Assembly (NCBI GenBank): GCA_023700785.1
Contig: JAMPYH010000210.1
Coordinates: 1-5,111 of the forward strand
Length of the DNA: 5,111 nucleotides
Reading direction: 5' to 3'
DNA from: Candidatus Zixiibacteriota bacterium
GTDB lineage: Bacteria > Zixibacteria > MSB-5A5 > GN15 > FEB-12
The notes beneath the pieces were generated by a model, which saw only the letters and a program-made list of their open reading frames with translations, had not been told where the DNA came from and made no database searches. A program made the translations under genes and the position numbers. This document shows, piece by piece, positions 1 through 5,111 of this stretch (position 1 is the stretch's first letter; each line of letters opens with the position of its first letter).

Positions 1-533
1 CGCACTGTGACACCATGGACGGTCCCACCGTCGCAGACGGCAAAATGGCCCTTACATCGGGAGATATCACTCCGGCGCTCAAATGGATCATGCCTGACGC
101 CGAGGCCGAATTAAACGCCGTATTTAATCATGTGCTCGAAGTCCGAAGCAAATCGGAATCAAGTCGCGAGCTTGCCGACCGGTACTTTCTTGAGACGCTC
201 GTCAGATTGCATCGCGCGGGCGAAGGGGCGCCGTACACCGGAGTCAAGCCAGCCGGCACCGAGCTGGAACCGGCCGTCAAGCTGGCAGACGAGTCGCTTG
301 AATCCAGATCGGTTGACGCGTTGATCGCGGAGGTCACCGCTGAAGTCGCCGAGGGGATCCGGTCGCGCTTTGAGAAAGTGTCCGCGGCGAAAGCACACAA
401 GGATCACAATGTCGAGGCGGGAAGGTCGTTCGTGGCGGCGTACGTGACATACATGCATTACGTAGAGAATATCGCCGCAGCCGCGGCCATAGAATCGGCG
501 CATACGGGGCCAGCCTCCGCGCACCGGCATTGA
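1..533 (+). CDS. DUF6448 family protein, 5'-truncated by window edge
   Basis: The reading frame is open from the window edge (first whole codon at bases 3-5) to TGA at 531-533. Just before the ATG at base 15 it reads His-Cys-Asp-Thr and continues Met-Asp-Gly-Pro. I recognise HCDTMDGP as the conserved start of the mature region of DUF6448 proteins, normally preceded by a signal peptide, so the ATG at 15 is not the real start and the leader lies outside the window. Other family hallmarks are ADRYFLETLVRLHRAGEG followed by APYTGVKPAG (about bases 174-257) and a late YVTYMHYVE segment (bases 441-467). The protein is mostly amphipathic helix and ends in a short His-containing tail (H-T-G-P-A-S-A-H-R-H). 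Function is unknown. The invariant-looking His, Cys, Asp and Glu residues would suit metal binding in the periplasm, but that is inference. The gene converges on the membrane-protein gene, with 31 bases between the stop codons. Confidence 0.88.
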   Translation, partial: HCDTMDGPTVADGKMALTSGDITPALKWIMPDAEAELNAVFNHVLEVRSKSESSRELADRYFLETLVRLHRAGEGAPYTGVKPAGTELEPAVKLADESLESRSVDALIAEVTAEVAEGIRSRFEKVSAAKAHKDHNVEAGRSFVAAYVTYMHYVENIAAAAAIESAHTGPASAHRH

Positions 534-564
534 CCAATGTCAGATCGAATTAGGAAAGAGGGAT

Positions 565-1035
565 CTACGACGCGGCCTCGAGTTCGACATTAAACCAGAC
601 CATGGTCCAGACGACCGTCAAGATCCCTTTCACATCGACCGCCCAGCCGCCTCCCAGCAAATAGAGATAGGCGATCAGCGAAAAGCCAAAAAACATCTTG
701 GTAAGGCCGAGTTTGACCTGGGTAATGACGAAATTGTACAGCCCAATGCCGAGAAACAGACCGATGAGGGCGGGGGCGAAGATCACCGCGAGCCAACCCC
801 AGACGCGGTCAATCGACTCCTGTCCACCCATGGGCGTCGAGTCGGGCAGATTCAGGATGTAGTAGAAGTGCGCGCCAAAAAAGAAGAAGCCAAGGGCGAT
901 GTAGAGGAAACCTTCCATCTGCTCGTCGCGAAGTTCGCGGAGTCCCACCATCACAAAAAAGAGCGCCGCGGCGATCAGACCGGACATCAGGATCAGCGAT
1001 CCGTTGGCGTAGATGGTGGATAGGGCAGCTTCCAT
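565..1035 (-). CDS. Hypothetical multi-pass inner-membrane protein (156 aa)
   Basis: I do not recognise a named family. With the ATG at 1033-1035 the protein is 156 residues and very hydrophobic. Likely membrane segments are residues 13-32, 43-62, 79-100 and 113-134, with a short hydrophobic stretch at about 136-150 that could be a fifth. Charged loops include LRELRDEQ at 32-39 and a soluble stretch at about 64-77 (PDSTPMGGQESIDR). A His (56) lies inside the second segment, and aromatic residues are frequent (FFFFGAHFYYI at 50-60). No heme, nucleotide-binding or catalytic motif is evident. This start is preferred over the in-frame ATG at 1066-1068, which would add 11 residues, because GGTGAG sits 6 bases before it and the longer start has no good ribosome site. 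The gene is convergent with the DUF6448 gene and lies downstream of the large secreted-protein gene on the same strand, 206 bases away, so it probably has its own promoter. Confidence 0.75.
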   Translation of the reverse strand: MEAALSTIYANGSLILMSGLIAAALFFVMVGLRELRDEQMEGFLYIALGFFFFGAHFYYILNLPDSTPMGGQESIDRVWGWLAVIFAPALIGLFLGIGLYNFVITQVKLGLTKMFFGFSLIAYLYLLGGGWAVDVKGILTVVWTMVWFNVELEAAS

Positions 1036-1041
1036 AATTAT

Positions 1042-1047
1042 CTCACC
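1042..1047 (-). promoter_or_regulatory. Ribosome binding site GGTGAG deciding the membrane-protein start
   Basis: Read on the minus strand, GGTGAG is followed by a 6-base A/T-rich spacer (ATAATT) and then ATG. This is a good Shine-Dalgarno match at normal spacing. It supports the internal ATG at 1033-1035 over the ATG at 1066-1068. Confidence 0.55.
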
Positions 1048-1152
1048 AGGCCACAACGTAAACGCCATGCCGGAATATGAGGGATTGGGTGGTTCCAGGT
1101 TAACCCGTTACAATTGGTGCAGTTGACGCTCAAACGGAGAATCGAATCGCTT

Positions 1153-1168
1153 ATGATATTGAGATCAT
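1153..1168. promoter_or_regulatory. Small dyad ATGAT-N6-ATCAT in the 1036-1241 intergenic region
   Basis: A perfect 5-base inverted repeat with a 6-base centre lies about 118 bases upstream of the membrane-protein start and 74 bases beyond the end of the secreted-protein gene. It has operator-like geometry. Nearby are a self-complementary GGTTAACC (1098-1105) and, on the minus strand, a weak promoter-like pair (TTGAGC, 15 bases, TGTAAC) ending near base 1110. None of these is strong, and short dyads like this arise by chance. The rest of the 206-base gap shows no gene or convincing terminator. Confidence 0.2.
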
Positions 1169-1241
1169 CCTGCGCATTTCGAGGGTGTACCTATGCAGGC
1201 AAAGGGTATAGGAGGATGCCAATACTGAAGAGTCGATGTTA

Positions 1242-4157
1242 TTACGGGCAGGGAGGAAGCGTCACGCCGCCGGAGACGAGATAGGCGATGAGCATGCTCA
1301 GGTCCGAGATATCGACGCTCCCCAATGCGTTGACATTTGCCTCGGCCATGCAGGGGAGACTTGAATTACCCGCGACGAGATAACTGATCAGGAGCGATAA
1401 GTCGCTTATGTCGATCGACCCGACCGCGTTGATATTCCCCGTAGTCCCCTGACAACAACTTGGCGGGTCGATCACGGTTGACCGCAAGCTGAACGCATCG
1501 ACGATAAAACAGCCGGTAGTGACGGTGAATTTCAATTCTTGTGGTCCGGTGCCGGCAAACGCGCCACAATCAAATCGATAGACACCAGCGGAAGACACGG
1601 GGATCGACCCAAACGGCGTCGCCGCGCCGGGAATTGTTATCTGAATCGAGCCTGGAGCCTGCACCTGATAGACGACCACACGTACTTCCATATCGGCATG
1701 ATACGACGAGATCAACGGAACCGTGAATTGGCTGACCAGTTCGGTGCATCCACACGTTCCCCACTTGGCGGGAACTGAATTAAGCACCAGCCCAGGAAGT
1801 TCACTATTGGGAGCAGTGTCTATGGAGGCGGGCGAAACACTCATGAAATCGTGTCCGTAGCCCACTCCGGCGACCGAAAATCCCGGCAGGTCGTACGAAT
1901 CTGAGTTTGAGAAAGGCTCGGGTTGGGAGGTGCGAAGTATTGCGGTGTAGGTGAACGGCGCTTCATCTGGATGCACCCAGAGGACCGATTTTTCGTTCTG
2001 CCTTCCCGGGAAATGTCGGGCAGAGTCGCCAAACGTGTATTCCGCCGAACCGGGGATGTTCCAGTTCCAGACCGCGCGTTTGATCAGGGTGTTGTCGCCG
2101 CCTGCGACCGTATCTTCATAGACAGTCACACTTCCCGAAACCGACGTATCACCAACGAATTCGAACGTCGCCTGGCCATGCTCAGGAATGACAAATGTAC
2201 GCCAGGTGCCATACGCTGAAGACAGATCGCGTTCCCAGAGCCAGGGGCGGCCGTCAACATCCGCCAGCATCGCCGCGATCTCGGCGGCGCGGGAGTTCAA
2301 CGCCAGGGTGTCGTTCACGATCTTGGCTCGGACACTGTCGTTGACTGTGCCCGGCGCATGCGCCAGCAACCAGGTTCGCGCGGCATTGTTCAGCGCAACA
2401 AACGCAGTGCGCAGGGAGTCGGCGAGATCTTCAGAACTGTTAAGAGCCGCGGCATAGGCGCTGAGTGTCCAGTTATTCTGAAGCGTGTCGCGATAGGTCT
2501 GGAGGAACGGCGAGCAATTGGCCGCCGACCAGGCACGGCCGTTTCCGGCGGCGGTTGAAACGTGTAGTCGTCGGTACGACTGCGCTTCGAGTGACAGCAA
2601 TGCCTCGGCGAAAACTCCGCCATAAGAGGTCGTGATATCGAGATTGACGCTGGCTGAAGAATCCAGGAGTTGTTGCAACCATGTGTGCAGTTCGCCGGGC
2701 GAGATAACAGCTCCGCCGACCGTCATCAGTCCCGTTGAGGAGCTCTGACCCGAGATCAGGATCTGGAGCTGGATCCCGCCCTGGCCGATCCTGACGCGAT
2801 CGGCCGACACTCTTGACAATGCATCCACCACAGAATCAACCACAGTCTCCGAGTACGTTCGCATCGCCGATTGCGGGATGGCGGCGGGGTCCTTTGAGAT
2901 ACCGTCGCCATAGAAGACAATTACATTCTCCGGGCAATAGTAATTCGGAACGTGCAGGCTGTTGTATCCCATCACCAGCTCGGTCCAGTAGCGGCGATGG
3001 TCGTTCGCCGCGTTGGGGCCGCCGCCAAGCAACATCGCGACCCGATAGGACTGACAGATATCCGGATCGGGGAAATAAAACGTGGTGTCGCCGGAGGTTT
3101 CGGGATACGGCGGCGGGTCGATGATCTTCTCGCATTGAGTCACGTACAGTGACAGTTCGACGCTATCCAGCGGGCTGATGGGATGCGGATCGGGATCCGC
3201 CTGGAGATAACCCGTTGCCCTGACCAACGCTCCGGCGAAACTATCGTGCGGCTGCGGTCCAATAAGTAACGCGTCGGTTCGCGGGGGCAGAGGACTATTC
3301 CCCAGATAATCCGGATAGAACGAGAACAGCCTCCCTTCGGCGTTGTCACTGTAATATCCGACCACGGAGACACGCCGACCGGCGAGCGAATCAAGTTGAG
3401 TATGCAGCCCTTCGATTGTGCGGACTGTATCTTCGGTCGTCGCGCAGAAATTTGAATTGGTGTAGCCATCCACCCAGACCATAAAATTCCCCGCGACGGG
3501 ACTGGTCCAGAACGTTGGCCAATCCATCCACTGATCATTGCGATATCCCCAGTTAACACACTGGACCGGAGGCACAACCGTATCAAGCAGAACTGAGGGG
3601 TACGGTCCGGCGGTACTTCCGTCGTACTGGACTGACACAAAAAATGGACCGTCAACACAGACCGGATCATCAAGCCGCAAAACGCCGACTTTTGGCGCCG
3701 CGAACGAAGAGGAATCAACGAAGTAGTGTTTGCTGAATAATTTTGTCTGCGGACCCTCGCACGAGTCCGTGGTCGCGCTCCAGATCTCGAGATTCAACCC
3801 AAGCGGCCATTCGGCTCCTTCAAAATGGAAAAGCGGGAATGACACAAAGTAGATGCCGTAGGGGTAATCTTCGGTACCGGCGCAATTGACCGGATTCATG
3901 TACGACGCGAATCGGAATCCGGTCTGGATGCCGGAATAATAGGCGAGCGCGGTCGGGACATGATTTTTGAGCGAACAGGCGGCGGCCTCCTCGGAGGGAC
4001 TAAACGCCGGTCGATTTATCTCTATCTGATGTTTAAGCAGTGCAAGCTGGGGGGCCGTTGGCGCGGAGATGTCGGACGCGGAAACGCCAGATGCTCCCGC
4101 GAACAACAGCAACAGAGCCACGCCAATGGTGGAGAGAGTGAATCGTCCGTTCAACAT
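1242..4157 (-). CDS. Secreted multidomain protein with peptidase C13-like (probably inactive) domain and C-terminal dockerin-like repeats
   Basis: The product is 971 residues. An in-frame TAA lies three codons upstream, so this ATG is the first possible start; AAGGG lies 3 bases before it. Residues 1-27 form a signal peptide (hydrophobic core 11-22, likely cleavage after V-S-A). Residues about 46-238 form a beta-rich module with six Cys and many Trp and Tyr, ending GNFMVWVDGY, similar in style to beta-sandwich modules of FCB secreted proteins. Residues about 245-342 (GRRVSVVGYY ... VRATGYLQ) may be OB-like. Residues 371-545 resemble the peptidase C13/caspase-like fold: YRVAMLLGGG, NDHRRYW, ENVIVFYGDG, a strand at 462-468 and TTSYGGVF at 509-516. 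The expected His and Cys are absent. A helical part (550-635), beta-rich regions (655-745, 752-895) and a dockerin-like tail (901-971) follow. All 18 Cys fit an extracytoplasmic, disulfide-bonded protein. Existence and export are confident; domain calls inside are moderate to weak. Substrate and role are unknown. Confidence 0.9.
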   Translation of the reverse strand: MLNGRFTLSTIGVALLLLFAGASGVSASDISAPTAPQLALLKHQIEINRPAFSPSEEAAACSLKNHVPTALAYYSGIQTGFRFASYMNPVNCAGTEDYPYGIYFVSFPLFHFEGAEWPLGLNLEIWSATTDSCEGPQTKLFSKHYFVDSSSFAAPKVGVLRLDDPVCVDGPFFVSVQYDGSTAGPYPSVLLDTVVPPVQCVNWGYRNDQWMDWPTFWTSPVAGNFMVWVDGYTNSNFCATTEDTVRTIEGLHTQLDSLAGRRVSVVGYYSDNAEGRLFSFYPDYLGNSPLPPRTDALLIGPQPHDSFAGALVRATGYLQADPDPHPISPLDSVELSLYVTQCEKIIDPPPYPETSGDTTFYFPDPDICQSYRVAMLLGGGPNAANDHRRYWTELVMGYNSLHVPNYYCPENVIVFYGDGISKDPAAIPQSAMRTYSETVVDSVVDALSRVSADRVRIGQGGIQLQILISGQSSSTGLMTVGGAVISPGELHTWLQQLLDSSASVNLDITTSYGGVFAEALLSLEAQSYRRLHVSTAAGNGRAWSAANCSPFLQTYRDTLQNNWTLSAYAAALNSSEDLADSLRTAFVALNNAARTWLLAHAPGTVNDSVRAKIVNDTLALNSRAAEIAAMLADVDGRPWLWERDLSSAYGTWRTFVIPEHGQATFEFVGDTSVSGSVTVYEDTVAGGDNTLIKRAVWNWNIPGSAEYTFGDSARHFPGRQNEKSVLWVHPDEAPFTYTAILRTSQPEPFSNSDSYDLPGFSVAGVGYGHDFMSVSPASIDTAPNSELPGLVLNSVPAKWGTCGCTELVSQFTVPLISSYHADMEVRVVVYQVQAPGSIQITIPGAATPFGSIPVSSAGVYRFDCGAFAGTGPQELKFTVTTGCFIVDAFSLRSTVIDPPSCCQGTTGNINAVGSIDISDLSLLISYLVAGNSSLPCMAEANVNALGSVDISDLSMLIAYLVSGGVTLPPCP
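1245..1457 (-). repeat. Two dockerin-like repeats at the C-terminus of the secreted protein
   Basis: This is residues 901-971. It opens with Cys-Cys-Gln-Gly-Thr-Thr and holds two near-identical units 33 residues apart: GNINAVGSIDISDLSLLISYL (907-927) and ANVNALGSVDISDLSMLIAYL (940-960). Each is followed by a Gly/Val/Ser-rich stretch, then Leu-Pro-Cys or Leu-Pro-Pro-Cys. Each looks like the F-hand loop and helix of a type I dockerin. Loop positions 1, 3, 9 and 12 are Asn, Asn, Asp and Asp, but position 5, normally an Asp calcium ligand, is Val912 or Leu945. At DNA level the copies share blocks such as gacgagata but differ at many codon positions, so this is an old duplication. The tail probably anchors or sorts the protein, or binds a cohesin-like partner; no partner is in the window. 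Confidence 0.8.
2523..3047 (-). other. Peptidase C13 (legumain/caspase-like) fold region lacking catalytic His and Cys
   Basis: This is residues 371-545 of the secreted protein. The order of elements matches C13-type proteins: a first strand with a Gly-rich turn (YRVAMLLGGG), an N-D-H-x-R-Y-W segment, a second strand ENVIVFYGDG, a third strand where active enzymes have Asp-His-Gly, and a fourth strand where they have Gln-Cys-[FY]-Ser-Gly-Gly. Here the third strand ends I-L-I-S-G-Q (466-471), with no His at the turn. The fourth reads T-T-S-Y-G-G (509-514), which places Thr510 at the Cys position while keeping the Gly pair. The following RRLHVSTAAGNGRAWSA matches the post-Cys strand and the region of the S1-type pocket. 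The family match is from memory of motifs, not a search, so both the fold and the inactivity are inferred. Confidence 0.5.
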
Positions 4158-4397
4158 ATTCCCTTAGCGAGTTAAGCAATCGAAATATCACGATAATCAC
4201 GACGGCCGACGAGCATCCAGCCAACTCACTAATATAACCGCCCGGTCGCTTTTGCCTACAGCAAAGTTGACGCGCGGAGAAAGATGAGGACTCGAATTGT
4301 CCTTGTATGTCGTTGTAGTTCAGTAGGATGCGAGAATAATCGAATCATGGTCACAGTTTAATGCGGCATCTCGCCGCGGGCGTTGGTAGCTTAAGAC
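4158..4397. promoter_or_regulatory. Divergent intergenic region with start signals for the secreted-protein and SH3-protein genes
   Basis: This 240-base gap lies between two divergently transcribed genes, so both promoters should be here. For the secreted protein, the minus strand has a good -10-like TATATT at 4231-4236, about 75 bases before the ATG, but no clear -35 box. For the SH3 gene, the plus strand has TTGTAG (4313-4318), a 16-base spacer and AATAAT (4335-4340), giving a leader of roughly 50 bases. Another -35-like TTGACG at 4267-4272 lacks a matching -10. These are consensus-by-eye matches, and a candidate phylum may use different promoter preferences. No small gene is convincing here. 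Confidence 0.35.
4363..4377 (+). other. Short GC hairpin in the leader of the SH3-protein gene
   Basis: GCGGC, loop ATCTC, GCCGC forms a perfect 5-base-pair stem ending 20 bases before the ATG at 4398. It has no following T-run, so it is not an intrinsic terminator. It could modulate translation or be chance. The gene has only a weak ribosome site, GGTAG at 4385-4389, 8 bases before the ATG. Confidence 0.25.
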
Positions 4398-4745
4398 ATG
4401 ACCGAACCAACTGCCCTCATTGTCACCGCCTCCCACACCGCGTCATACGCCAAAGCGATCGACGCCAGCATGGGAGAGACATTGTCTGTCGGGCCGGAAG
4501 ATATCGATTTCCCCGGATGGGTTTGGTGCACCAGTGTCGCCGGTGTCAGCAGTTGGGTGCCGATCGCGTATCTCGAGATTGACGGCGAATCCGGCCGCCT
4601 GAAGCGTGATTACAACGCGATGGAGCTATCTGTCGAGGTTGGGCAGCGGCTTACAAGAATTGACGAAGTGTCCGGCTGGTATCTCTGTGAGACCGAATCA
4701 CATCAGCGCGGCTGGGCGCCGATGGAAAACATCCGCGCGCTGTGA
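4398..4745 (+). CDS. Small cytoplasmic protein of two tandem SH3-like domains
   Basis: The product is 115 residues with no signal peptide or membrane segment. The start is fixed by an in-frame TAA two codons upstream (4392-4394). Residues about 15-62 form a first SH3-like unit with GETLSVG, PGWVWC and SSWVPIAYLEI. Residues about 67-115 form a second, closer to the classic layout: RDYNAMELSVEVGQRL in place of the ALYDY/RT-loop region, then GWYLCE (Trp94), then RGWAPMENI, which matches the G-x-x-P-x-N-[YI]-[VI] end of SH3 domains. Conserved Trp, Gly and Pro positions recur in both halves, consistent with internal duplication. Such short SH3-repeat proteins occur across bacteria, and their binding partners are generally unknown. 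The gene converges on hemW with only 10 bases between stop codons, and its divergent position from the secreted-protein gene is the only other context. Domain call is confident; biological role is unknown. Confidence 0.85.
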   Translation: MTEPTALIVTASHTASYAKAIDASMGETLSVGPEDIDFPGWVWCTSVAGVSSWVPIAYLEIDGESGRLKRDYNAMELSVEVGQRLTRIDEVSGWYLCETESHQRGWAPMENIRAL

Positions 4746-4755
4746 TGTCGCCACG

Positions 4756-5111
4756 CTATTTAAGCAGTCGCCGCGTGATCTCGTCGGCCAGATAGATCCC
4801 CTCTTCCGACAATTTCAGCACATTCTCTTCCTGCAGCACATGACCGGACTCAACCAGCAGTTCATATTGCCGCGGATCAAGCTGAGCGTCCAGCGTCTGG
4901 CCGTAACGCGCCGCGAACTGGTGCCGGTCGATGCCGCGCGAGGTTCGCAGCCCCAGCATGATAGCCTCGGTCATTCGGTCATTCATATCGGACTCATCCG
5001 GAATAACCGGTCGGCTCCCTGATTTGAGCGTCTTGATATACTCCATCACGTTGGGGACATTGGCGAAGCGTTGACCATGCATGAACGAATGTCCCGATGG
5101 TCCCAGCGCGA
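4756..5111 (-). CDS. hemW: HemW, radical SAM heme chaperone (HemN-like), C-terminal part, truncated by window edge
   Basis: The frame is open from the right edge to TAG at 4756-4758, giving about 118 C-terminal residues of a protein normally near 380. The first visible residues are A-L-G-P-S-G-H-S-F-M-H-G-Q-R-F-A-N-V, which match the G-x-G-P-[SG]-[AG]-H-S-[FY] motif of the HemN/HemW family, so the ATG at 5080-5082 is internal. The HemN C-terminal domain follows, with LKSGSRPVIPDESDMNDRMTE, then IMLGLRTSRGID, a winged-helix-like stretch (QYELLVESGHVLQEENVLKLSEEGIYLADEITRRLL) and the stop. HemW binds heme and a 4Fe-4S cluster and is thought to deliver heme to respiratory proteins. The radical SAM cysteines would lie upstream of this window and cannot be checked. 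Many such genes are misannotated as oxygen-independent coproporphyrinogen III oxidase; the short C-terminal domain seen here favours HemW. It converges on the SH3 gene. Confidence 0.88.
   Translation of the reverse strand, partial: ALGPSGHSFMHGQRFANVPNVMEYIKTLKSGSRPVIPDESDMNDRMTEAIMLGLRTSRGIDRHQFAARYGQTLDAQLDPRQYELLVESGHVLQEENVLKLSEEGIYLADEITRRLLK

Noticed and set aside
15..17. ATG at base 15 as the true start of the DUF6448 gene
   Set aside because: The in-frame codons before it give His-Cys-Asp-Thr, part of the conserved family motif, and no signal peptide follows base 15.
159..530. Long minus-strand open frames (123, 90 and 67 codons) opposite the DUF6448 gene
   Set aside because: They lie fully antisense to a gene with clear family motifs, have Arg/Pro/Ser-rich translations typical of shadow frames, and lack recognisable domains.
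542..566. Inverted repeat AGATC-N15-GATCT between the convergent genes at the left
   Set aside because: Only 5 base pairs with a long loop and no T-run; it overlaps the stop codon of the membrane-protein gene and is probably chance.
1169..1199. Possible terminator hairpin (CCTGC ... GCAGG) after the secreted-protein gene
   Set aside because: The stem needs a 2-base bulge and a 15-base loop, and no T-run follows on the minus strand.
3140..3718. 192-codon minus-strand open frame inside the large secreted-protein gene in another frame
   Set aside because: It overlaps the 971-codon gene on the same strand out of frame. Its translation is basic and low in structure, with no domain or ribosome site that would favour it.
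4077..4397. Small plus-strand open frames overlapping the start of the secreted-protein gene and the divergent region (3960-4175, 4361-4582)
   Set aside because: They are antisense or out of frame to better supported genes and show no domain or good ribosome site.
5080..5082. ATG at 5082 (minus) as the start of a 108-residue stand-alone gene
   Set aside because: The frame continues to the window edge and encodes the conserved HemW/HemN motif G-P-S-G-H-S-F directly upstream, so this Met is internal.

Overview
The window looks like ordinary chromosome from a moderately GC-rich, diderm-type bacterium. The best lineage clue is the C-terminus of the 971-residue secreted protein (bases 1245-1457). 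It carries two copies of a G-N-x-N-x-x-G-x-[ILV]-D-I-S-D-L-S-x-L-I-x-Y-L unit ending in Leu-Pro-x-Cys or Pro-Cys-Pro. This dockerin-like tail is common on secreted proteins of candidate phylum Zixibacteria and related FCB-group bacteria. The lineage is an inference from that tail and was not tested by phylogeny.

Layout, left to right. Bases 1-533 (+) are the 3' part of a DUF6448 gene whose start lies outside the window. The mature N-terminal motif H-C-D-T-M-D-G-P sits right at the window edge, so the ATG at base 15 is an internal Met. Bases 565-1035 (-) encode a small multi-pass membrane protein of unknown function, convergent with the first gene. Bases 1242-4157 (-) encode a large exported multidomain protein. 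Its order is signal peptide, Cys-containing beta-rich N-terminal module, possible OB-like module, a domain resembling the peptidase C13 (legumain/caspase-like) fold but apparently without the catalytic His and Cys, a helical segment, beta-sandwich regions, and the dockerin-like tail. Bases 4158-4397 are a divergent intergenic region holding the start signals of two genes. Bases 4398-4745 (+) encode a small cytoplasmic protein made of two SH3-like domains. Bases 4756-5111 (-) are the 3' part of hemW, the radical SAM heme chaperone related to HemN, running off the right edge.

The genes do not form an evident pathway. Two convergent pairs (gaps of 31 and 10 bases) and one divergent pair suggest mostly single-gene transcription units. 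The only same-strand neighbours, the secreted protein and the membrane protein, are 206 bases apart. I see no mobile element, CRISPR array, tRNA or rRNA. The most interesting object is the secreted protein, which looks like an inactive C13/caspase-like fold inside a surface or extracellular protein with a dockerin-like tail.
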